The notes under the pieces: model-generated | What the model was told of the DNA's origin: nothing | The model's database searches: none | The model's input: only the letters and a program-made list of their open reading frames with translations | Shown: positions 47,294 through 57,378 of the stretch, one piece after another | Layout of the letters: every line of letters begins with the position of its first letter | Numbering within the stretch: position 1 is the first letter of the stretch | Position numbers and translations under genes: made by a program | NCBI GenBank assembly: GCA_963575645.1 | Contig: OY754470.1 | Span: 30,238,501-30,302,500, forward strand | Direction of reading: 5' to 3' | DNA from: Xanthostigma xanthostigma | Lineage: Eukaryota; Arthropoda; Insecta; Raphidioptera; Raphidiidae | Length of the DNA: 64,000 nt

Positions 47294-47340
47294 TAAGCAG
47301 CCAGTGAAATATTTTCTACTATTTCATTGGCTGCTTAAAG
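47294..47340. repeat. Short hairpin
   Basis: The arms TTTAAGCAGCCAGTGAAAT and ATTTCATTGGCTGCTTAAA flank an 8-base loop. The aagcagccag motif is also the end of the MITE at 54800-54931, so this may be a minimal relative. Confidence 0.6.
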
Positions 47341-47515
47341 CAGTCAGTTCAGACAACTTGGAGTCGTCCGTGTATGGCGGGCCTAAGAACTTTGGGCCTA
47401 TTTATTTTGGGTGTCAATCAGACTAAGTGTTCTGATCATTTGACATTGATTTGGGGATTCTCATAGAATAGTAAGTGAATTTAAAATTTAAAAAATATTA
47501 TGTTTATCATAGAAT

Positions 47516-47521
47516 TTTAAT
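47516..47521 (-). terminator. Possible polyadenylation signal (ATTAAA) of the 271-aa gene
   Basis: ATTAAA on the minus strand 85 bases beyond the stop; no AATAAA is closer. Confidence 0.35.
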
Positions 47522-47605
47522 GTGCTCATAAATGCCTTACATCTTGACATTATATTTGTATAAAAATAACATCTTATTTGAAAATCGAACAATAATAAAT
47601 AATAA

Positions 47606-50237
47606 TCACTCGTCAGAAGATGAACTGCTCATTTCACTACCAGAACTTTCTCGTCTCTGTGCGTTTCTTGCTGAAGTTTCGCTCTAAAAAGGGATTTTTT
47701 TTATAAATGAATTTGAAATTGTACGAAAATTGCGCAATACTATTAGTCTAAAAGCTATGTAACACTTCTTTTCTAATGTCTGAACACAAAATCGAAGACC
47801 TGGCTGAAGGGTAGTGGGGCCTAGCCAAGCCGTGAATGTTTAACTTTACGAAATTTTATTTGGAAAAAATGTCGAGGCATTTTGAAATTTTAATACCTTC
47901 TAATTTAGTATTTAATACAATAAAAATAAATACCTAAGCCAGATCATTTAGATAAGTGTAAATGTCTGCCAAGTGGTTACAAAATTCTCTATTATATGTG
48001 AGTGCGAGTAAAACGTTACGGGTAGGTTGATGGAGAGTATATTATTTTATTATATACTAAATTTGAAGGTATTAAAATTTCAAAATGCCTCAAGAAGTTT
48101 TTTTTGCAAATAAAATTTCGTAAAATTAAAAATTCACAGCTTGGCTAGGCCCCACTATCCTTAAGCCAGGGCTTCAATTCTGTGTTCAGAAGTGTTACAC
48201 AAATTTTCACGTTGCCTCAAATATCTACCCAAAAATGTTTGATAGCTCTTCTACTACACTGATAAATACAATTTAATAGTAACGTGTACATCGTCTGACT
48301 CGAAGTAACGAATTGTTACTTACAAATTCATTTCGTTACTCGCATCTGTCGTATCCATGTCAGTTCGACTCGTTTGATGCGGTTATACGTTATACGAACG
48401 AAGTCATACCGTATCATGCTTGATGCTGTTAGTACACGATTGTATGTCGTATGAAAAGTAACGAGTAACGTAACGATACGAAAGTAACGGGTACTGGTTT
48501 TTTAAGTAACGAATACATACGGGTACACAGTTTCTCGTTACTTTTACAGCTCTATTGTAGGTAGAAGCACTGACGAAACAAAAAGAAAAAAAAAAACTTA
48601 CAGAGTTCCTTGGCTTTTCATTAATTACAAAATAAAATGGTTCGTCTTCTTTTTTCATTGTAGCTAAAGAATACGCAATCTTCAAATCATTTAGTTTAAA
48701 CACATTGAACTTCTTTACTATATACAATAAAGATTCATTTGGTAAGTTTGTTTTTTCAATTTCAATGTTTTTTGGCCTTATGTCTTCAGACTGATAGTGC
48801 ATTCCAATATGAACAGTGTAAATAGTTTTTGTCTCCTTCTCTTTTAGCTTGAAATCTAGTTTCACATACTCATAGGAAATGGAGCTAAAAATTTCAACTG
48901 TGTCACCGAGACTTTCCTGAAAAATAGATTAATTATGAAACGTCGACATTTAAAAAAATTAAACTTTTGAGTGATCGTAAGACTTCTCCTAAATCGGACG
49001 AATTATTTAATTGACACATTCTTGATACAAAAATGTTATACCTGCAATTGCTGCGTTTGATATTTTCTATTTTCAAACGCAAAACAAGCATCTTTCAAAT
49101 AATCTAAACAGCGTTTTAAATTAATATCATTAAGGGGTTGATACTGATTCTTCACTGCATCTATATCAATTGAGATTGGTAAATAACACCTGGGAATTGT
49201 GAACAGTCCTACAAAATAAAATTTGCCTTAACCAGAGCTGGGCACGGAACCTAGGTCGAGCACTTTCATAAATGCTCTATTTATTCAAATGACAAACACT
49301 TCCATTTTCAAAAATGCTTATAAGCATCAAGCGCATACTGAAGTGCTCAAAAAATTAAACATTTTAAAATAACTTCCCAAATCAATTCAGTTACAACATG
49401 AACAATATTTCTAATAGATGGGAAAGTTCTCGCTTCAACAAACAAGAAATTGATCTCTAGCATCAAATGAAATAAGAATCATAAAAAGATAAACGAAATT
49501 TGTTTTAAGCATTGAGCGTGTTTATTAAGCAAAGCATCTGTCTGATAAAGTGCTTAAAGCATTACTTAATACAAGCACTAAGTTCTCAGCACTGCCTGCT
49601 CTGGCCGTAACTAGCAATTTCTAAACATTTTCAAAATCCAACTATAAAAAATATATAGGTACCGTCGTCTCCCTTTTCAACTTTAGCAGCATACTCTTCA
49701 ATAGATTTTCCTTTACAAGTGCATTTAAAAATAATACCAAATTGCAGTTTCTCTGACGATGTTAACATTAATCTGGTACTTGTGAAAGATTCAAAGAAAT
49801 CCAACCTATCAGATATTCCCTGAAAAATATATTAGGTAAACAATTTATTGTAAAAAATTCACATTACTTTAAGCAAGCACATAAAAAGGACATTTTGATA
49901 TAATTTAGTTTTCTATATATTTATACTGGTTTCTGATAAGAACAAATTGAATCAATTAATACTATTGAATTTTACCTGGAGCTCATAAACTTTAAGTTGA
50001 ATTGCTTTTAAATCTAACTGTAACTCTGCCAAAGCCAAATCTCCCTCACTTTTAAAACCTGCAATTTTATAATTCTATTATCTTTCTACATCTAATTAAT
50101 TGTTAAGTGATTCAAAACTGAATAGGTTAGTTGAGATTCTCGTATTGTAACCGTAATTTTAAGGACAATATTGCATAAAATTAATTAATTTAGGTATATA
50201 AAAATAAATTATGTTTAATACCATCTATATTAGACAT
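47606..50237 (-). CDS. Unrecognised 271-aa protein, six exons; RWD/CENP-P-like fold possible
   Basis: I assembled six exons with GT-AG junctions and continuous frame: 50222-50237, 49976-50058, 49663-49819, 49042-49208, 48602-48916 and 47606-47683 (816 nt, 271 aa). The start is ATG 50237 (MSNIDG across the first junction). An N-terminal predicted coiled coil (about residues 8-33) is followed by DRLDFFESF, a hydrophobic strand region, a helix around KDACFAFENRKYQ (about 125-145), and alternating strands (YVKLDFKLK, IYTVHIGMHY). The C-terminus is Ser/acidic (SSSSSDE). Coiled coil, then a 'FF-SF-T' element, then helix and beta-sheet, recalls the CENP-P/CENP-O family of kinetochore RWD proteins, but I see no diagnostic motif and give that low weight. 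It sits head to head with PARL, 256 bp between start codons. Introns 3 and 5 carry transposon insertions. Confidence 0.85.
47759..48199. mobile_element. TIR element (441 bp) in intron 5 of the 271-aa gene
   Basis: The ends TGTAACACTTCT and AGAAGTGTTACA are inverted, and the arms continue through gtggggcctagccaagc and aggcattttgaaatttt for about 150 bp, with a ~140-bp middle. There is no coding frame. It lies within the 48601-47684 intron and does not touch the splice sites. Confidence 0.78.
49233..49603. mobile_element. Non-autonomous hAT element in intron 3 of the 271-aa gene
   Basis: The ends CAGAGCTGGGCA and TGCCTGCTCTG are typical hAT termini. The flanks GCCTTAAC (49225-49232) and GCCGTAAC (49604-49611) are a 7/8-matching 8-bp duplication. 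The 371 bp contain internal repeats of aagca/tgctta motifs and no transposase. Confidence 0.78.
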
Positions 50238-50493
50238 TTTTATCTGTAAATACTTGACACCTGACAGTTTAATTTATTTCAAATTCATGCAAATTGAACA
50301 CTGATGCAAACATAACTTTGTAGCAAACGCCCAACATTAAAAAAAAATGTACCAACAAAGATACCAACTTTTGTGGTGGGGGTAAAAGTTTTGTCAAAAA
50401 TTGACGTTTCCTGACTTATTTTTATAGAATTAAATTTCAAAAATTATTTGCTTTATTACTGCTATCACTGCTATGCTATTTTTTTAGCGAACA
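50238..50493. promoter_or_regulatory. Shared divergent promoter region (271-aa gene / PARL)
   Basis: Only 256 bases separate the two start codons on opposite strands. The sequence is AT-rich with no TATA box at a fitting distance from either ATG. Shared regulation is inferred from spacing alone. Confidence 0.5.
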
Positions 50494-53400
50494 ATGGCGT
50501 TAAGGAATATTGTTCCTTTGTCTGAGTTGACATTTAATGTATAGTAAGTCAAACGTAATGTTTTGCTATATTTTTTGGTTATAAAATAATTTATAATTAT
50601 ATTTACAGCGGAAAATTGAATAGGAATTATAAAACAAATGTTTACAAGAGCTGCGTTAGAAATTTTAAGCGGACACGTAATAATAACCCAACAACACAAT
50701 CACTAACACCTTTTGAAGGGATTTATGCTGATACAGGGCCCCTGTCGATACGAAAATTATGGAGGCCCTTGGGATTTACCGTAGTTGTAAGTTATTAAAA
50801 ATAATGTTATTTATGACAATCAAAGATAGAAAGTGAAAAACTATATATTGACAATCTTCGTATTTGTTTTAGTTTGTCGTCCTAGTCATAAGATTTTGTC
50901 ACATAGAACGAATCCTAGCGTTTAGTGAAATATTTTAGTTTTTTTTTGTGTATACCTATTTTGCAAGGCATTGTTTAGGCTTACACGATACGATTTTGTT
51001 TTCAGTTCAGTTCAGCAAGTTTTGTTGGTGCAGCAATTTGGCAATATGAAAATATGAGGGCACATGCAATTTCTATGATTAGAAAACCCGTTGGCTGGTT
51101 AAAAAATCAAATTGAAATCCGCGTATGTATTTTCAAGCGTTACATATTAGCTCAAAAATGAAGTGTTTTGGTTTATGTTATATGCTTAATTTTAGTAATA
51201 ATACACATAGAGCGGTCGAAATTAACAAAAAACTAATACAGTGTAAACTCTTTATAACGTCCTTCGTTATAACGAAAAACTCCCTATAACGTCGAAATTT
51301 TTACGATTTGGTTGGTTTACCTTAAAACCTATACATTAATACCCTCTTTATAACGCAACAGCCATTCTCTATTACAAAGAAATATGTTCATATTTAGGCG
51401 TCAGCAAATGTTTACAGACATAAAGAGGACCATTCTGAACCATCACCATCTATTCAACAAGCACTTGATGACGCCAAACTTATCGAAAAATTCCTATTAT
51501 TTAATGAAGATTATTCCACTACATTGAAAAATTGTTTTTTTTTCTTTCTTCCCTCCATATAACGAAAATTCTTTATAATGAAAAAAATGTTTGGTCCCTT
51601 AAAATTCGTTATAAAGAGATTATACAGTACATTGAAGATTATTGTTAATTTGGTTGTTTTTCTTTCTTCACTCCATATAACGGTAACTCTCTATAACGAT
51701 AAAAAATGCTTGGTCCCTTGAGTTTCGTTATTAAGAGTTTACACTGTATTTTAAACTTATTTCTAATGAATATTCCATTTCAAATTCATTTGAAATAAAA
51801 AATGCAGTTCAAAATACGTAAAAGAAAACATGACGGAATGATTCTTATAAATATTAACTCCATTCCAAGTTGTCTGAGAACAGTAACAGAACCGTCTCCA
51901 TCTTGCGCAGTAGCTAAAACGAAACTGTATCGGCTTACTGCACAATACTGTTACCATTGTTCTGTCAGCTTTGACAAGGCTATTAACGACAGATTGAATT
52001 TTTCACTTATGAAATTAATAATTTGCGGCATGATTTTTAAACTTAAATAATGAATTTTAGAAACAAAGTAATAAAGATTTACAGAAATGGTGGAGAAGTT
52101 TATCAGAAGGTGAAAAATTGTTCGTACCGATATGTTTATTAAACGTGTTAGTATTCGGTATGTGGAGAATACCTTCTTTACAACCGACAATGGTGAAATA
52201 TTTTTGTTCCAATCCCGCCAGTAGAGCAATATGTTGGCCAATGTTGCTGTCAACGTTCAGTCATTATTCAGGCTTCCATTTGCTCGCCAATATGTATGTG
52301 CTTTATAGTTTTAGTAAAGGTATGTGTTAAATAGTTTGTAATTTTAAATTTTTTAAAAAGATCTAGTTCAAAGCCTATAAGCGTGATTGTAGTCAGCAAG
52401 TCAAACATTTTAAATTATATTAATTCACATCGTGATAGAAGGTGTGCTGGTTGTTGCAGCTGGGACAGTTCTCAATAGCTCTGTTCCCACCTCTCTGCGA
52501 ACGGTAATATTATCGTCATAGTCATGAGCAGTTGTTAAAACGTGTTCCAACTGAGATTATAACGGTTCTAGAACTGTCATGTAATCCACAAAACAGTACA
52601 AAGTCAACGCATACGCACACAGTTTCGTTTTAGCTACTGCGCATGACTGTGACGACAATATTACCGTTCGCAAAGAGGTTGGAACATAGCTAATAAGTTA
52701 AGTTCAGATTGCCCGAAAAGTTCTAGAACCGTTCAAAAACACACCCAGCGTATCGTCTATTTCTAAAGCACACTCAGAGACATGGAAAGATCATCATTTT
52801 CTATCGGTCTAACCTCACCTGAAATTAATATTCTAGAAAACCTTGTAGGATTTGGAGGTGCAGATGTAAAATATTTTGTTTAACTTCCCAGTACATTGGA
52901 AAGATAGTGAAATGGACCCGAAAATTAAAATCAAAAATTTTAACAAATTTTTTATGTTTCAAGGTCACTAGACTATTTTTGAAAAGATGTATGTGCGTCT
53001 GTATGTATGTACGTGGTGATTTCTTTCCTAGACGAAATCTCATGAATAAAAAAATATATTGATTACAATAGTGTCAATCGACGCGTATTAACGTAAATAT
53101 GATCTGAAAGGAATCTTTTCAAAATCGGTCCACTCGTTTTTTTTTCAAGACTTCAAAAAAGTAGATTTTATTTTTACGCAATATTTCGCGTATAAAAAAT
53201 TATATATCGACTTTGTTAGAATGTCAATTGTTAACGTCATTTCGATCCAAAAGAAATTTTATCAAAATCGGTCCTGTCTGTTGACTATATCCAAGATGTT
53301 ATTTTTGTCTTTTTATTTTTGGTGAAAATATGTTCAATATTAACTGGGATCATTATGTATCACTTAACAAGAACTCACGGTATAACACTATACCTCAACG

Positions 53401-54243
53401 AAAGATAATTTTCGATGAATTCATGTTTTTTACCATAAGTAATATTATTTTAGGTTCGGCTACTGTATTAGGTAAAGAACAATTATTAGCGCTTTATTTG
53501 AGCGCAGGCGTAATATCAAGTTTCACCAGTTATTTCTATAAAGTACTAACAAAACAGCCTGGTCTTTCATTGGGAGCAGTAAGTGATTATAAAAAAATGG
53601 GTATTCGACTAAGCAGTTCACATCGTAAAAAAGCAGTCAAATAAACAATAGCCAGTCGAATTCCTTGTATCGTAACCCAAGGTGTAGAATTTTGATTAAC
53701 ATTAATTTATTTTGTAGTCTGGTGCAATTATGGCTATACTGGGATTTGTATGCACTCAGTTTCCTGATACTCAACTTGGGATTGTTTTCTTACCATTTTT
53801 CACGTTTTCTGCTGGCCTTGTAAGTATTGTTTTCGTTAATACGGTTATTGCGCGTACAAAATCATGTGCGAATACCATTCTACAGATAATAATTTATAGT
53901 TTTTGGAAACAAAATAATAGGTTAAATAATTCAGATTTCTTGATTTGTCGGTACTTCAGCGTTTCTTAATTAGTATTTTTTGTTTTGTAGGCAATAAAAG
54001 TAATTGTTGGCCTTGATCTAGCTGGAGTTATTTTAGGATGGAAATTTTTCGATCACGCTGCTCACTTAGGTGGAGCATTTTGGGGAATGTGAGTAATTCA
54101 TGTTATTCTCTACATAGCTATAAATTAATTTCAATAAAAATATTTTCAGCTTTTATGCATATTTGGGTCAAGAGCTAATCTGGCAGCAAAGAGGGAGTTT
54201 AGTAGCTCACTGGCATAATTTAAGAGGATCGCCTCAAAAATAG
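50494..54243 (+). CDS. PARL: Mitochondrial rhomboid protease PARL (rho-7), eight exons
   Basis: PARL is a seven-helix serine protease of the mitochondrial inner membrane that cleaves PINK1, PGAM5 and similar substrates. Exons: 50494-50543, 50609-50786, 51006-51122, 52085-52319, 53454-53578, 53718-53819, 53991-54088 and 54150-54243 (999 nt, 332 aa); every junction is GT-AG and in frame. The catalytic dyad is clear: Ser236 in GASGA, encoded by the first codon of exon 6, and His294 in DHAAHLGG of exon 7. The rhomboid-defining [18 protein letters not shown] and [13 protein letters not shown] lie in exon 4. The N-terminus is short and basic, as for matrix-targeted proteins; the first exon is only 50 nt. 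Length is close to the fly orthologue. Introns 3 and 4 hold a pogo-like and a MITE insertion. The gene ends tail to tail with ESD, 281 bases between stops. Confidence 0.95.
51239..51746. mobile_element. Decayed pogo/Tigger-like element in PARL intron 3
   Basis: The termini CAGTGTAAACTCTTTATAAC and the mirror gagtttacactg are flanked by TA (51237-51238, 51747-51748), as for Tc1/mariner-type elements. Internally, plus-strand codons around 51440-51533 read [20 protein letters not shown], which resembles the C-terminus of Tigger/pogo transposases. Stops and indels break the rest. It is 508 bp, so mostly deleted. Confidence 0.8.
51845..51975. mobile_element. Possible MITE in PARL intron 3
   Basis: Imperfect inverted segments tctgagaacagtaac and ctgttaccattgttctg surround GCGCAGTAGCTAAAACGAAA, a motif also found in the elements at 52477-52691 and 54800-54931. 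Confidence 0.45.
52477..52691. mobile_element. MITE in PARL intron 4
   Basis: TIRs of about 40 bp run from agctctgttcccacctc through gcgaacggtaatatt and are mirrored at 52650-52691. The inner part has the reverse complement of the GCGCAGTAGCTAAAACGAAA motif. It is 215 bp with no coding frame. Confidence 0.75.
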
Positions 54244-54318
54244 TATTCATTAGGTAATTTATATTCAATGTTTTTAATTTTCTATCAAATCACAAATACA
54301 TGCCTGTAAAAATATATA

Positions 54319-54324
54319 AATAAA
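54319..54324 (+). terminator. Polyadenylation signal of PARL
   Basis: AATAAA 76 bases after the PARL stop, in ataaataaataatg. Confidence 0.6.
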
Positions 54325-54428
54325 TAATGTTGTTACTATAGTACATTATTTTATATACGTCAGCTTTGTAAATAAATCAGTAGGGTTTTGGAAGATTAGA
54401 AAAATCAATACAAAATATGAAATATATT

Positions 54429-54434
54429 TTTATT
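54429..54434 (-). terminator. Polyadenylation signal of ESD
   Basis: AATAAA on the minus strand, about 90 bases beyond the ESD stop. Confidence 0.6.
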
Positions 54435-54524
54435 TCGCCATTTTGTAATCGTGTTAAGTAGTAACAATAACATTAAAAGCTATTGTATCAATACATGCAA
54501 GACAGCGATGTTCGTTGCGTGGCT

Positions 54525-56049
54525 TCATGCATTAAGATGACGAGCATGATAAGCGATATGTTCGCCAATAAATGTAGCTATATAAAAATAACTGTGATCG
54601 TATCCTTCTCGGAGATGGAGCACAATCGGCACCTGCGCTTCTTTGCAAGCTTTAACTAGATTTTCAGGCAACAACTGTTTTTCCTTATAAAAATTATCTT
54701 CCGTTCCCTGTAAAAGCAACAATCAACATAGTAGCAGAGTTTGTGGATAATAATTGAAGATTGTATTTTAATTGTATAATCATGAACACAATATGTTCGT
54801 TCTAAGCAGCCAGCAAACGGTAATGAAACCGTCATCTGCATGCGCAGCAGGTAAAACGAAGCTGTTAGTGGCGATTTTAGCTACTGCGCATGCGGGTGAC
54901 GATTTCGAAACCGTTTGCTGGCTGCTTGGAATAAACCTATCAAATGTTTAAATAATTAATGAATCATTAGTACCAATAAATTACGCTAGAGCGTGCTAAT
55001 AATCAACATATTGTATTCTTTTCATAATTGCTTGACGTGTGCAACAAAAATTAACAAATCGAAATTGTTTTACCTGATCTACAAACAGTTCCAATGGAGG
55101 ACCGTTGTATGTTTTGACAAGTAATGTAGCATCCCAATCTTGCCAGTTAGAACTTTCGCGAGGTCCTAAATAGCCATTAAATGCCTTTTTACCCCATGGG
55201 CACTCAGATGGGTTGCTAATTGGAGAAAATGCTGATACTGATTTATAAAGGCCTGGATTTTTTAAAGCGCAAATCAAAGCACCATGGCCTCCCATGCTAC
55301 AAAAACACCAATATGTTTAAAACATTTTTATGTATTCGATTATTCTCGAAACCAATATGGTTCCTTGTGATAATAATACAGTTAATTTCAAAATATTATT
55401 TTGTAGTCTAGTAGATTTTAGGTAGTGCTCGAAAACAGAAATACAATACCGTATTACATCTATCTTACCTGTGCCCCATAATGGACTGTTGACCATTCAC
55501 AGGAAAATTGCTATTAATAATGTTTATCAACTCAGACGTTACATAACTAAACATTCGATAATTCGTTTTCCATGGCTCTCTAATAGCGTCGACATAAAAA
55601 CCAGCACCTACTCCAAAATCCCATGATTCGGAATCTCCAGAAATGTTTAGACCTCTCGGAGATGTATCAGGACATACTATAATAACGTTGTGTTCAACTG
55701 CGTATCTATAAAGCAATTGCCAGTTGAAACAATTGATTATTTTGAGTGGCAATACAATTGTTATCGTTTTGTGTTTGTAACACCACAATTTTGATTAAAT
55801 ATTGCGCTCTAGTAATTTTAAATTAAAATAAATAACTGCCTACTTCTGGCCTCCGGCTTTTTGGACGAAATTTGCTTCCGTGCATGTTAATCCAGAAAGC
55901 CAATAAATCACTGGATATTTTTTCCCCTCTTCAGTTGGTGGCAAAAATACGGCAAAATTCATTCGGCATCCTAATTCATTTGATTGATGTGAAAAAATCT
56001 TTTGGATACCCCCAAAGATTTTATTAGATGATTGTTCTGTTAAAGCCAT
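54525..56049 (-). CDS. ESD: S-formylglutathione hydrolase / esterase D, four exons
   Basis: This cytosolic serine hydrolase converts S-formylglutathione to formate and glutathione, the last step of glutathione-dependent formaldehyde detoxification. Exons: 55844-56049, 55469-55705, 55074-55296 and 54525-54707 (849 nt, 282 aa, exactly the human length). All junctions are GT-AG and in frame. The nucleophile elbow GHSMGG spans the exon 2/3 junction with Ser148; acid Asp226 (GTED) and His260 (GYDHSYF) complete the alpha/beta-hydrolase triad. Other family blocks are [18 protein letters not shown] and GAGFYVDA. The start ATG at 56049 gives the family N-terminus [19 protein letters not shown] occupies intron 3. 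It is tail to tail with PARL and just downstream of the THAP gene on the same strand. Confidence 0.97.
54800..54931. mobile_element. MITE in ESD intron 3
   Basis: TIRs built on AAGCAGCCAGCAAACGGT at about 54804 and mirrored at 54909-54926; total about 132 bp. The centre carries gcatgcgcagcaggtaaaac and gctactgcgcatgc, relating it to the PARL intron elements. The hairpin at 47294-47340 shares the aagcagccag end. Confidence 0.75.
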
Positions 56050-56145
56050 CTGGAACGTTCAATGCTTTAGCTCCAACGATATATAAATTTAACTGAACGT
56101 TTTTATCTAAGAACTATCAAGAATTATTTAAGGTTATCATAAATG

Positions 56146-56789
56146 TCAAATATTTTTTTTAATCATTTTAATCAACCACTGGATGAGAAACGTAATGTAG
56201 TTGGCACCAGGTATATAGCTACCTATTTTATGATTGGTTTTTATAGGAAAACGCGCGAGATGGCGCAAGTACGAATTGAAAAACAAAAAACGTACAATGC
56301 GCATATTAGTAGACAAGCTCCGAAATTTTCGAAATTTAATATTTGATTTTTTCCAAATAAAGATAGATGGAATGGATCCTTTTTTTAATCGTCTTCTCTT
56401 TGTAATAGGAAGCCCTAAAAAAATTTATATATGACATATTTAAAGTACAAATCAAATGCGGTAACAATGACATAAAGTTTCTTTAAGGTTAATTACATTG
56501 TTAATATTCATTGAGGTGATACAAATGAAAATTAATTTAAAGTTCTTACAATAATGTATAAATAACAACCATTATTCAAATAACTATAATTAGTTTTCCT
56601 ACCTGAAACTGCTCCTTCTGTGGCAAAATCTTCTTCAGTAAAGTGGGCTTCACAAACTATTGCTTTAGCACTTGGAGCAAAAGCTTTTTCCCTTCCGATA
56701 GCATGCAACCATTTCTTTTTCAGTTCCAAATCCTTTGGAAATACAAAACCTTTATAATTTGAACATTGATTAACACAACACATCGGCAT
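56146..56789 (-). CDS. THAP-type zinc-finger protein, two exons
   Basis: THAP domains bind DNA through a C2CH zinc module. Exon 1 (56603-56789) starts at ATG 56789, two codons inside an open TTG, and ends TCAG|GTAGGA. Exon 2 begins at 56414 after tttttttag and runs to TGA 56146-56148; frame is kept (456 nt, 151 aa). C2CH residues are Cys4 (or Cys5), Cys9, Cys46 and His49, with the invariant Pro18 (FPKD), Trp27 and Phe50. Exon 2 supplies the closing AVPTIF-type motif as GSIPSIF (75-81), which strongly supports the splice. The ~70 residues after it are basic and hydrophobic with no domain, so the true 3' end may involve a further splice (a donor-like GGTAGC lies in exon 2). The partner or target is unknown. 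It might derive from a P-element-type transposase but no catalytic region is present. Confidence 0.8.
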
Positions 56790-57378
56790 TGTCAATGATT
56801 TATTATTTTAAATAAACTTATTTTGTACACAGTAAGTACTGTTGTCACAAATGGAGGTGGTTATATAGCTGGCGCCTCTAGCGTTCAAGTTTGGCAGTGC
56901 TCATTCTCATTGATAAAAAACACCGAAATATTTACAATTGTAATTTTTACCGAAATGTATCAAAAACATAAAACAAGGTCATGATTTGCATACAAAAAAA
57001 TGTTTAGAATTCCTCTTTTCACCACAGACACGTGATTTTAATCTTATAACTTGGTTCGTATCATAGGTTATAAGGTCATTAACTTGATTCTACGTATTTT
57101 CTTGTCAACGTATGTTTTTTAAGTATGAATCGGACCTATTTTCTCAATAAAATGACATAACAAATCAGAACTGTGATTACTTGATTTTCATGAAAAGAAT
57201 ATTAATAAACGGTATATTTGGAATAATTAAATATAAGAAATAATTACTCATGGATTTACACATTCACCTTTTGTGAAATACGAGTGTTATTACTTGAGGT
57301 AAAATGTTACTTTTTTTTTTGTTATTAAAAATTGATCTGATAAATATGTCTAAAAGTACAATTTTTTTCTAAGTCAAA
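56790..57378. promoter_or_regulatory. Divergent intergenic region between THAP gene and MFF
   Basis: 589 bases separate the two start codons. AT-rich with no obvious TATA box; a moderately GC-richer patch lies at 56855-56900. It presumably holds both promoters. Confidence 0.4.

Noticed and set aside
48262..48556. hAT-like element marked by agctgtaaaagtaacgag on the minus strand
   Set aside because: Only one convincing end was found; the opposite end and duplication are missing.
53330..53453. Extended upstream part of the PARL exon 5 frame
   Set aside because: Homology begins only after the ttttag acceptor at 53453; the upstream codons are intron.
56143..56434. Plus-strand open frames
   Set aside because: They are antisense to THAP exon 2.
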